Below, one piece after another: positions 12,501-22,400 of a DNA stretch of 64,000 nt (position 1 is its first letter; every line of letters begins with the position of its first letter). Made by a program: the position numbers and the translations under genes. The stretch spans positions 10,949,278 to 11,013,277 of the forward strand of contig NC_133206.1 of the NCBI RefSeq assembly GCF_958299795.1, written 5' to 3'. The notes beneath the pieces were generated by a model that saw only the letters and a program-made list of their open reading frames with translations, was not told where the DNA came from and did no database searches. This DNA comes from Porites lutea. Taxonomy: Eukaryota; Cnidaria; Anthozoa; Scleractinia; Poritidae.

Positions 12501-15134
12501 ATATTGTTACCAAGTCATAAAACATAATAATAGCCCCTATGAGCTTCCTCTTGTTAGTTCACAGCTGATGTTATATTATTCCAGTTTGCACACCAAGTAA
12601 AGATAAGCTACATGTATTTATCACTTTAAGGCAAGCAATCTCCAGCTATGTAAAAACAGGTAAGCAGACAACTGGTCTAGACATTGCAAAAGAAAATCAC
12701 ATACCTGTAAATTGCAATGTTTTATTGGCCTTTCCTTTGTAAAGCTTTCCCTGAATCCATCCATGAAGATTGACCACTATTGTACAAGATTTGACTGTTG
12801 TAAAATTGTGAATCACTTTCTGCAAGTGAGAGCTTGTGAAGTTTGTTCCATCACCAAAATTCCAGTCATAGGTGACATTGCTAAGATTTTGGTGTGTAAA
12901 GTTGTGAATTATGACCTCCAAGGTCACTGCTCCGACATAAAGCTTGTTCTGATCTCCTTTAAGAGAAGCATTCTGATATGCAACCAAAGTTGCAATAATC
13001 TTGTCTTCACCTGTATTCAGAGACCAACATACATCATGAAAATCATTTTCCACCTAACCTAAATTATAATAATTTCAAAAATGAGATACAGTGTTTTTGT
13101 CCTATATCTAGATATCAAGAAACAAGTCACATATTTCAAGTCTTTTTAAACTGATGCTGGAAACACTGTGTTGAATGTTTCATATAATAGCTATTAAAGG
13201 GACAATAATATGTTGTCTTGAAGAAATTTATTTGGACTAGTATGCCTAAAAAACTTATTCAAAGCTGGAATTTTTTTTTTCTTTTCACTATTCATGCATA
13301 TATGGTTTCAATCAGTAGTGTGTATTTACAAAACAAAAACAGTAAACAAAACAAAACACAAATTAAGAAATGTTGAAGGACAAAATTTATTCATCTGATG
13401 TCCAACAACAAATTAAACTTGTGGCTGCATAATTGAAGGGCTCCATTAAAAAAAGTCCTCTCCAAGAAGGAAATGAGGAAACCAAGGGAAGTGTCTGGAC
13501 TGAATGTGTCATACAGCTGTAGGTGTGTGTCACGGGTATGTCACATGATAAAGAAGGTCATTCATATGGGCCAGGAAGAAGAGCAACTTTGAACTTGTTT
13601 GGTAAGTCAGTCTTTTACTGAACCATATTATGAAAAGCGTCCCTTGAAAAATAAGTTTCTGAAAATACCACAGGCATACCATCCAAACTATTTGAGACAT
13701 TGTGATGTCACGCGACATGTGATCCCATACATTTACTTAATTTTGTAACGCCCACACTTGGCTTGATGCAAGTGATTGGTAGAAATGCTTCATAAAACAC
13801 AGAATTTTGCACCTTTTGACCCCAAATGTTGATATAATGTAAGAAAAATGAATAAAGATAACTACAGTACGATTTAAGTGTTGTGTTCTACATTTTTGTG
13901 GCATTTTCAGTTGCTTGAAAATGTTGATATAGTGTAAGAAAAATGAATAAAGATTACTGCCATATGTTTTTAATGTTGTGTTTTTTGCTTGAAAATGCCA
14001 CAAAAATGTAGAACACAACACTAAAAACATACGGTAAGTTATCTTTATTTATTTTCTTACATTATATCAACATTTGGGATAGAAAGGTGCAAAATTCTGT
14101 GTTTCATAAAGCATTTCTACCGATCACTTGAATCAAGCCAAGTACAGGCGTTACAAAATAAAGTAAATGTATGGGATCCAGGGCTGCCATTAAGAGCTGG
14201 GGGCTGGGAATTTCCCTCAGCTACTATGAACATGGCCCTCGGTTACTCTCATAGGAAAGTAGAAGAAAAATAGAGCCAAAGAAAATCCCTAGCTTTTTGA
14301 TTCCCCACCTACTGGTCGTATTTACCCGGCAACTTGAAATCTTCATGACATCCCTGATGGGATCACATGTCCCGTGTGACATCATGATGCCTCGAACAGT
14401 TCAGGATGGTCCGCCTGTGAAAATACCAGGAAGTTCAGATTCTCCGTAATTGTGGCTTAAAATAATATTGTTTTCTTTAGGGTTCACATTTTTGAGATAT
14501 TGGCCTGGAGTAAATTTTCCAAATCAAATTTATGAAAAAAAAAAGAAAAGAATCAATCTAAAGCCACAATTTAAGTGATCTCTGTAGTTTCTGGTATTTT
14601 CAAAAAGTTACTTTTGAAGGCACGCTTTTACGGAATAAGGGTTGATAAAGAAACTGACTTTCACATTTGAAGAGTTGATAGAACCTCACCATCAGATTCT
14701 CTAACTGTGACCTTTGTCTCGTTTGTAGCGAAATATGAACTGTATCCTGTGAGGTGTCTTTGTTTACGCGCTAAATCGTTGCCATTCCCATCAAAAATTC
14801 GCACATATACAAAAATCGTATGATCCCCCGCTTCAGTCCACCGCCACTGAAAGTTATCCCATCTTCGTGCAGTTCTTTTGTGTTTTAAAATTACCCATGG
14901 CTTTGAAGAAACTTTCCAAGAAAACTCGAAATTGACTCTTTCGCTCGCATTAAGACTTGTCTTTGCGTCAGGTTTTGTGACAACCACAGCGTTGAATGTT
15001 GTTATTTCTCCAACTTTTCCAGTCCCGACGCCTCCAATTAGCACTTTGATGTCTCCATAATGACTACAGAGTATTTCAGAGGGAAATATAACGACTGCGA
15101 GGGCACCGAAACAGAAAAATGCATGCAGCAGCAT
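9512..15134 (-). CDS. Type I membrane glycoprotein with PKD domains (TMEM130/PMEL/GPNMB-like)
   Basis: Five exons on -: 15134-14690, 13010-12705, 12160-11843, 10555-10403, 9819-9512. They sum to 1530 nt and 509 aa. Every intron is phase 1 and GT-AG, with good donors (GTGAGG, GTATGT, GTTGGT, GTATGT). I start at the second ATG because a signal peptide follows at once (MLLHAFFCFGALAVVIF); an ATG 54 bp upstream would put 18 residues before it. Two PKD folds are marked by DWNFGDGT (about 197-204) and DWKFGDGS (about 300-307). Exon 2 carries about six N-glycosylation sequons and exon 4 a small cysteine-bearing module. A membrane helix spans about 424-444, followed by a tail of about 65 aa ending DTQLYTL. 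This order matches TMEM130 and the PMEL/GPNMB group, which act in endolysosomal or pigment organelles. No amyloid-repeat region like that of PMEL is present. The exact orthologue is uncertain. Confidence 0.85.
11121..11288. mobile_element. hAT-like MITE with CAGTGGCAGATCC ends
   Basis: The left end CAGTGGCAGATCC and right end GGATCCGCCACTG are inverted copies with one mismatch. GTCTG flanks both sides (11116-11120 and 11289-11293), a 5-bp target duplication. A second copy is at 50715-50858. It lies in the intron between exons 3 and 4 of the PKD-domain gene. It has a G-rich interior and no ORF. Confidence 0.75.
13650..14430. repeat. Large palindromic element in PKD-gene intron 1, split by a younger insertion
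   Basis: The left arm (about 13650-13930) and the right arm (about 13985-14178 plus 14357-14430) are inverted copies. Shared blocks include GATCCCATACATTTACTTAA, GCAAAATTCTG and ATGTTGATATAATGTAAG. The right arm is interrupted at 14179-14356 by a separate element. A half-copy of the same family is at about 50148-50300. A further inverted pair flanks it at about 14420-14615 (AATACCAG ... GTGGCTTA). Confidence 0.7.
14179..14356. mobile_element. hAT MITE with 8-bp target duplication, nested
   Basis: The ends are CAGGGCTGCCAT and ATGACATCCCTG. ATGGGATC is repeated exactly at 14171-14178 and 14357-14364, the 8-bp duplication expected of hAT. Taking the insert out restores the palindrome arm around it. 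A decayed relative, with matching GGGGATTTCCC and CCTAGCTGTTCAGTTTCCTG modules, is at about 18750-18870. Confidence 0.85.
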
Positions 15135-15390
15135 ATCTTTGACAGGGTCCGGTAGTGCAGTAGTTTCATAAGGACAATCAACCAGCACGCTTCATCTTAC
15201 ATGTGACTTTTTTACGCAATGAATTGGATTTTGCCCCCAAGTAAAGATGATACTTCCGGATGAAAGTAGCAATATAGATCATGTAAAAATACCATATACA
15301 AAAACACAGCCGCTCCCGAGCGAAGTGAACACATCAGGGATTCTCACATGAAGTATTTAGTTACCAGTCCTTTTGGCCTACAAAACGAAG
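15135..15390. promoter_or_regulatory. Shared head-to-head promoter, PKD gene and LRR gene
   Basis: Only 256 bp separate the two start codons on opposite strands, so both 5' UTRs and both core promoters must fit here. No TATA box is obvious. The spacing is typical of animal bidirectional promoters. Confidence 0.6.
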
Positions 15391-18300
15391 ATGTCTGTCG
15401 CAACATCAGGAGGACCATCGGTCGTCAACAGGCTCGTCAAGTTATCCGCCTTAACCATTATTCACCAGGATGGGTCTTTTTTCGAACGATGTGACTTGAG
15501 TACTTTGCCAAGAACTGTTCTGCAAGAACTTCTTGTGGCTTCCGTTTCTCTTTCGCGAATTCTTGTTTTCAGAAGTTTAATTGTTAACTGGCCGCTCGAG
15601 CAAGTTGTTCTTCAGAAAGTCTCAGGCTTCGACGAACCAAAAGCGGTTCTTCTCGCTTACTGTTTGCAAAGAACGCAAAATAGTGTAAAGCTTATAGACA
15701 TACGAGGATGTAGTATTGGTGAGTTTGATGAAAAGAGAGAGGCCTTTAAACCTTCTAAAGTATTCCTTATATTTGTGTTCAATTAAGTTCACATGGCTAA
15801 TAATAACATCTATCTGACAAATAAGTCACCCATCCCAATTACTTTTTAATAGGAAGGCACAATATTGTACTGTGTCTAAGTCAATTCCTTAATTCTATAC
15901 TTTGCACAGAAGCGTGAAGATTACTTGGCTGACGAGCCATCTCTGGTTTCTGTACACAGCACTTGTTCACTAGTCTGCTACTTTTGCAGACCAGAGAAAT
16001 GACTTCACAGTGTTCAACCACTTTCATTTCATTTTTTTTCTGTAGGCTTTCAAGGGACCACGGCATTTTGTAAGCTGGCTGTCAATCTTCCAGTTTCAGA
16101 CAGTGATGTCTCTGGAATGAAAATTTTAGACATGCGCTCTTCAAACAATTTGTTCAAACAGAACAATATAGCGACAGATCTTCCCAAACGAAGAATTCCT
16201 CCCGTGGTTGTGATGCTTGATGCTGTTGTTGATGCTAAAAACTGTGCCCTTGCAATTCAAGCTTGCACTAATCATTTATTCATAGAGTTGAAAATGTCAC
16301 ATGTAACAATGCATGAAGTTCCAGGAGGAAGGGACATCTATTCTCTTTTAACAACTTTAGAGGTGGGTTGATCATATTACAGTGACTGAATGTCCTGTTG
16401 GCAGGCCACACCCCTTTTACACTGGTTAGACATAGTGGCATGTGTGAAGGGGTGGAGGAGTACTCATATGTGCTACTATAAAGGATATGGTTCTTAAATT
16501 AAAAGAGTGGAAAAGCTAACTACTGGCTTATCAAAAGGGATTATAATTTTGACCAGAAAAATTATTAGAGGTAACATCCCGTCTGAAGTAATAACTTGAG
16601 GTGGCAATTTCACGACAATTGAAAACATATGTCAGGCAGAAACTCCCTCAAACTAGAAATAATAAATATTGTAAGGTGTTGCTGTAAATGCTTGAGTCAG
16701 TGCCCTACATTAGGCTAAAAAACAAACCAAGTGCCTCTTTCAAATAAGAACTTGAGGATAGCAAAAGAACCTGATAACAAGATATTATAAACCAAGAAAA
16801 TGTTCAAAAAACAAACACACAAATTTGGGTTTACACTTACAGATGATCCTTGTTGTCCTGTTCACTAATTAAGTTTTCAATCATTTTAAACAAGAACAAT
16901 TTTGTTGTTACATGTTGAGGCTGAAATTCTGAAGATGTATAGATGTATAGCTACTAGGTAGAAAAGCTGTGAATAAACCGCTAAATTATTACTATTATTA
17001 TTATTATTAAGAACAAACTAAGCACCCCCTACAAATAACTGCCCCCACCCTCTTGCCTGAAAGGGGTACCATTTTTAGGCTTCAGGTATATGAAAGGGTT
17101 GGGATTTCACAAGTTGAATTTTTTTATGAAAGGGTAGGGGAAATCTGTCATTCTGTTCTGTAAAAAGGCCCAAATGGACTGACAATCCACTTTATGGCTC
17201 TGAAAAAGTTCAAGAAACATTCTGTTTTTGTGATTTATTAATATAATTTTTAAGACAGTTCATTTATGGCAGTTACAAGGGATCCGGGGGGGGGGGGTAC
17301 TTTAGGAATTTCTGGGTGGGGATGTGCCGCTGGGACCCGGGAACCCTTAACCTATACCAGAGCTAGTTCAGCTAATATGTGCTACCCTATACTAGAGTAA
17401 ACTCCCCAGATCCCCCCTATCCTAGAGTAGCTGTTTCCCTAGTCTAGATAAAATCTTCAACCAACTGATCAGTTTCCTGAAAAATGATACCCTTTTCTAG
17501 ACCCAAATCTTTTGATTTATATACCCTATCCTAGAGTAAACTGCTTGAAAACCATACCCTTCACAGCGGCACATACCTATAAAGCCCATATATAGCAGTA
17601 CCCCCCGGGCAAGGGATCCAAAATTCTCAACTAGGTATGTGAAAGGGGTACCATTTTTCAGTAGAAGGTATATGAAAGGCCTGGGTACATTTTCTGTCAA
17701 GAATGGTATGTTAAAGGGTAAGGGGTTGGACCTCAGTACGGAGCCTCGCTGTATAAAACTTTGTTGAGTGCCCCCCTCTGTGTGTGAAACACTAAGCATG
17801 TAATGTATTAAATTTTTCTTTCAGCCTGAATTCACCACAGGTCTTGATCTGTCATTGAATGGTTTACAACAGCAGGGAATCCTGTCTATCTCACCAGCAC
17901 TGCTGCCTCTGACAAATCTCATGGAGCTCAACCTTTCCTACAATATGATTGGTCACAGAGACACATGTGCTATTCAGCAGGTAGCAACAATGTGCAGTAA
18001 CCTGAGAAGACTGAAAAAACTTGACCTGTCTGGTAATTACATCAAAGCAGGAGTTGGCATTATTCTTCAGTGTTTGCAGTCAAATCTCACACATCTGGCA
18101 CTGAGCGGATGTGGTGTTGAAGAAGGCAACCTTCATAAAATGTGCTCCCTCAAAACACTTGGGCATTTAAAGTCTTTAAGGCTGGATGGCAATGGATTAG
18201 CAAACTACGTTGATCCTTTGTGTAATTTCATCATCAAATCAGCCAGAACACTTGAGCATTTATCAATAGAGGACAATATGTTAGATTCATCCAATGTAAC

Positions 18301-18442
18301 ACCTCTTTGTCAGATGGTAAAACAGCTGAACTCACTAAAGATGTTGTCATTGTGTTACAATCATCTTTTACCTGATGACATAAGAACATTCAGGGAAGAG
18401 TTTCCAGCACTTGAGATAATTAACAAAGACTGGCTGTTTTAA
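15391..18442 (+). CDS. Leucine-rich-repeat protein, LRRC14/PRAME-like
   Basis: Three exons: 15391-15718, 16046-16362 and 17825-18442. They sum to 1263 nt and 420 aa, with introns of phase 1 and phase 0 (donors GTGAGT and GTGGGT, acceptors CTGTAG and TTTCAG). The N-terminal part (LSTLPRTVLQELLVASVSL, then NWPLEQVVLQ, then KLIDIRGCSIG) has the layout of LRRC14/PRAME proteins, whose N-terminal LPRxLLxxLL-like segment serves as a BC-box-type docking site for Elongin-Cullin-2 ligases. Exon 3 holds about five RI-type repeats (LMELNLSYNMIG, LKKLDLSGNYI, LTHLALSGCGV, LKSLRLDGNGL, LKMLSLCYNHL). The human LRRC14 function in NF-kB control is family knowledge and not shown here. It could instead be another RI-like LRR protein. 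Confidence 0.75.
17037..17760. repeat. Dispersed repeat in LRR-gene intron 2, split by 17286-17609
   Basis: Similar modules lie on both sides of the inserted element: GAAAGGGGTACCATTTTT with GGTATATGAAAG and GAAAGGGTAGGGG occurs at about 17060-17140 and again at about 17643-17725. This looks like one older repeat, or two copies, interrupted by a younger one. Confidence 0.45.
17286..17609. mobile_element. TIR element with GGGGGGTACT ends
   Basis: The left G-run plus TACT is mirrored by AGTACCCCCCGGG. CAAGGGATCC is repeated exactly at 17276-17285 and 17610-17619, so the duplication is 8-10 bp depending on where the G/C-rich ends are set. The interior has repeated CTAGAGTA motifs and no ORF. 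Fragments of the same family occur near 34255-34325 and 62700-62860. Confidence 0.7.
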
Positions 18443-18484
18443 TAATTGACATAATGATCATTACTGCATAGTTAAAAGCTAGCC

Positions 18485-18660
18485 TGAGAAAACAGCCAAC
18501 ATTTTACAGTGCCACCACTAGCCTGTACGCAGACATGGTTTTATTTTTCTTTCTGTTTTATTTTTGATCACGTGCACTCGACGGACTTTGGAGAGAAAAT
18601 AGAGGGTCTGTGAACAGGCTATGCCACCACTGGGGTGGCAAACTGTCAGCTGTTTTCTCA
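18485..18660. mobile_element. TIR element with TGAGAAAACAGC ends (family of 21598-21800)
   Basis: The left TGAGAAAACAGCCAACATTT and the right GTCAGCTGTTTTCTCA are inverted ends. Further in, GCCACCACT follows. The copy at 21598-21800 shares GCCAACATTT, the CACCACTGG-like block and the GCTGTTTTCTCA end. A younger element sits inside at 18519-18621. Confidence 0.65.
18519..18621. mobile_element. Nested MITE with TAGCCTGT ends and 9-bp duplication
   Basis: The ends are TAGCCTGTACGCAGAC and GTCTGTGAACAGGCTA. TGCCACCAC is repeated exactly at 18510-18518 and 18622-18630. A 9-bp duplication fits Mutator-like elements. Other TAGCCTG-ended copies are at 34498-34612 and 41873-42092. Confidence 0.75.
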
Positions 18661-18749
18661 ATCTAAGCAAAAGCATTTTGTACACATTTGATGCTACCAG
18701 GAACAAATGAAACAAGACCTGAATTAAATGTGTATAATTTATGATGCAA

Positions 18750-18870
18750 GGATGTTAGTAAGACCTGGGGATTTCCCCTGGCTACTTTCACTGAAAATAA
18801 AAGGAAAAAAACTAAAAGAACTTCCTAGCTGTTCAGTTTCCTGCCTACCATAAATCACAAAGTAATTAAA
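18750..18870. repeat. Decayed relative of the 14179-14356 hAT MITE
   Basis: GGGGATTTCCCCTGGCTACT, a purine-rich AAAATAAAAGGAAAAAAACT stretch and CTAGCTGTTCAGTTTCCTGC run in the same order as in 14179-14356. The ends are eroded. Confidence 0.45.
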
Positions 18871-19081
18871 ACACTTGACAACTTGTGACAAAATTCGTCA
18901 TTAATTCAGGGAGGACTGCCCAACAACATGGCCTAAAAACATTTGCTCATCTGTTATCTGTAGAATAGTCAGGAAACCACTTTTCAGCATTTAGATGAAT
19001 GTTGAGTGCATGTGAGTGCTACATTTCTAGAAATGTCAGATTTACACACATCTCAAATACTATTAGTAAGAAGTCATTAAT

Positions 19082-19087
19082 TTTATT
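19082..19087 (-). terminator. AATAAA polyadenylation signal, PSMD12
   Basis: It reads AATAAA on -, about 350 bp after the PSMD12 stop. It is the nearest good hexamer seen. Confidence 0.4.
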
Positions 19088-19435
19088 TCAAAGAACTACA
19101 TACAGTGAACACAGTCTTGCATTTGTTTTTTCACTACAACATACCTTTTGGACACCCTTTACACCCTTGCTAAAAAGTTCAGACAGCAAGACTTTTCAGA
19201 CAAAGGAACTAGACCTATTGTTGTTTAGTTTTAGGATACTTCACAGGTGAGTGAAAAGAGTCAAAGTGAATATCCATCTTTCAATAATAACCAGCTCTTC
19301 ACTTTAAATAACAAACTCTTGTCTAAACAAATTCTTCTGAAACTGCTTAAGCTTTGCATCTTGAATCTAGAGAGTGTCTGTAAAGAGGGCTAAACTTTGG
19401 CCATGCACCTACACTGATATGGTACAGGAAAGAAG

Positions 19436-22400
19436 CTACATTTGTACAAGTTTGTGCACCATCTCCTCCTTGGTAATGAGATGGGTTGTACGATTTAAAA
19501 GTTGCATTAGAGTGTTAAGATTGTGTGACCACTCGTTTAGAATTTCATTAGATTCTTTGTGGGCACTGAAACTGACAATGCCAGCAGGTCGGTCAATTCT
19601 TGCAAACACTGTTTTGGATACCACTAGCTCAGAAAGGAACAGCTCAGTCTCCTGATAATGTAAGAATGCAAAAAAAAATATTAGGGGACAAGACTGCAGA
19701 CAGTTGACTTAAATTCAATTAACCTTAGAAATTTGGTTTGTTATACAGCTCCCCTCATTTTCAACGCATTTTTAATTGATCCTGTACTAAGTGTTTTTGG
19801 CTACATTTGCTTTCATATAATTTACTTCATCGTGCTTTTCTTTTGAGAACAAGGCAACAGAATCTGCCCATTCTTTTGTAAATAACACAGTCTTGTCAAA
19901 ACAAAACTTCAAAGAGATTGAAGTCTTGTGAACTCTCAGGGACCCTTGCTCATAGTCAGACCTCTGGATGAGTTCACAGAAGCATGACAAAATCTGAAAT
20001 TCACATTCAATAATCTAACATCACTTTCAATATTTCGAGTACTGAGAAGGAGAAAATATAATGTGAAATTGTAGGTATAAACTTACATCTACACTGAGAT
20101 CCAGCAACTGGCTCATCCTTTTCAAAGTTATTCTAGTGTAGTATTTAGCCATTACTCTGATGTTCTGGAAAGAAATAAATGAAAATTTCTGAGTAAAACG
20201 TAAGGATTTACATGAATCTAAGAGCTTTACAACAGATTCATTTGGGGAGAAAGCATGGCCTAGTGGGTAGAGCACTTGCCTCCCTTCAATGTAATCCAGG
20301 TTCAGTTCCCAGTATTGACTCCTGACTTCATAAATCAACATTTCCAAAATAATTCAAATTCGATTTAGCAAGTGTCTGCAATTAGTTGGGGACATTACGA
20401 GAGCCACAGATTAATCAGTTCTTTAAACTGTCAAGTGTACTGACCCTCTCTAAATAAAGTTTTATGGTTTTCTGGTTTATTATTATGAAACTACCAATGA
20501 AAAAATGTTAAGTTTCAGGAAGGGGTAGGAAGGCATGACAAGTTCTGGAAAACCATAGTCAAATTTCCATCCCTAAGAGTTTATGTGTATGTGGTAGTTA
20601 GGAAAGTTGGGCTTATACATGTCGTTTCTCAATATTATTATTGCAGTAAAATTTGGAAGGAAGTTAATGTTAGTGTATCATGTACATTTAAACACCAAGA
20701 AGGTTGTGGGATTTTTTTTCTCAACACATTTTTGTTGTGAGAGGTATTTCTGCAAGGTCACTTAACTATTAAAATCCTAATTTTCAGATGTTTTGTAACT
20801 TTCCATTACATTATTAATAAGGCAATTTCAAATACACTAATGCAATATGATTTTAGATATTTGCAGCTTAATCAGAATACATGTAAGCTACATCATTAAT
20901 TTTGGACTCGAGACACTCCTGAAGGTACGTGGTAACTTTAAAGTGGATTATGATTAACACCATTTGCAAGGACATGTACTTAAAAACTCACATGTTCCAC
21001 AACCCTTTTTCTCAAGTCTTCCCAGCGCTTATTGCCTTCATCAGTTGCTGGTTCAAACACGCCAGTGGCAGAAGTGCTTGTTCTCAATTCAGACTCATAT
21101 AGCTCTTTAATGTAGGACCAGCGCATCAGCTCAGCAGTGGTAAAGCACTTAAGAAGATCCCTAACAGAAGGATTGAGACCAATTAATATTGTCATATTTT
21201 AATAACGAAAGCTACGTTGGACTATGCAGTATTATTGTATATTTTAACACAGTATTCCCAAAGTTTAAAAAAACATGAAAAAACAAAAAAAACATCAAGT
21301 CTCATTAAAAGGGCAGAGCTTGAAATAATTTAGTGGATGGGGCTGATCAGGTTGTCTAGTCAAAACCTAGTTTTGCTAACACAAAAGTCCTTTTAAGGCA
21401 GGCAAATTTTAAAGGAAGCTTTGCATTAAATCATTTATTTTGTCAAAGATCTTGATCTGGTGTTATCTTTCTTTTCCCTTTTTTCTTCACAAATGCCAAA
21501 AATATCCAACCCTAACTGCAATTAAAATCTGAAGTTTTGAATTATTTTTTTTATCAGATGAGTAAATGACCAGACAAAATCAATGTCTATTTTTAACTGG
21601 CCAACATTTAGCGATGTCACCACTGGTTTCCCCTTGAAATGACATCTGAAAGACAAGCGCACAAATTCCATACTGATGATGCATTACCATCCAGATCTGA
21701 GCAGTGATGCGTCATCACTATGGAATTTCTTTGCACATTTCTCAGATGTCATATCACGTGGAAATCAGTAGTGGCATCCCAAAATGTTGGCTGTTTTCTC
21801 AAGCTAATTTTTGACTGGACACTGTCCATGACCCCAAGTGGCACCTGATCTAATACCACATTCTCCTCTTGATTCACAAGAATGCACACTTGGCAAACTG
21901 TAAAGAGAATTTGTCACTTTATCAGAAGCCAACTGATTTTTTACTCCACATATCCCTTCATTGCCATGTTGCAAGAACATGTTGTGAAGTGTTGTGCAAG
22001 ATTTTTTTTTATTCATTGTGCTTCTTTCTGGACAAAATATCCCTTCAATTAGGAAATAATACTGACTGAAGAAAATCAAAGCTAACAGCTCTTCATTCAC
22101 AGAACCAGACATTGGGCAAGCTGCTTGATTATTAGGGGAAAATTAAAATATTATACATACTGAACTTTACCGAAATTATAGCACAGATGTAAGTTAGAGA
22201 ACTTATATCAAGTTGGTGTTGTTGGTATATTATTGGTATTCATGTACCTGTAAAGAGGGATCTCATCTAACGTTTTCTCCTCACCGACACGGTGAATAAG
22301 GTCAGACTGTTCATTATCATAAGGAGCAAGGATGAGAAACAGTACTGCATTCTTTAAAACCTGCAGAAAAATAACCAAACAAACAAAAATGAGTTTTGAG

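Noticed and set aside
20244-20310. Possible tRNA gene
   Set aside because: A and B boxes are present but no cloverleaf forms and a SINE body follows, so it is called a SINE.
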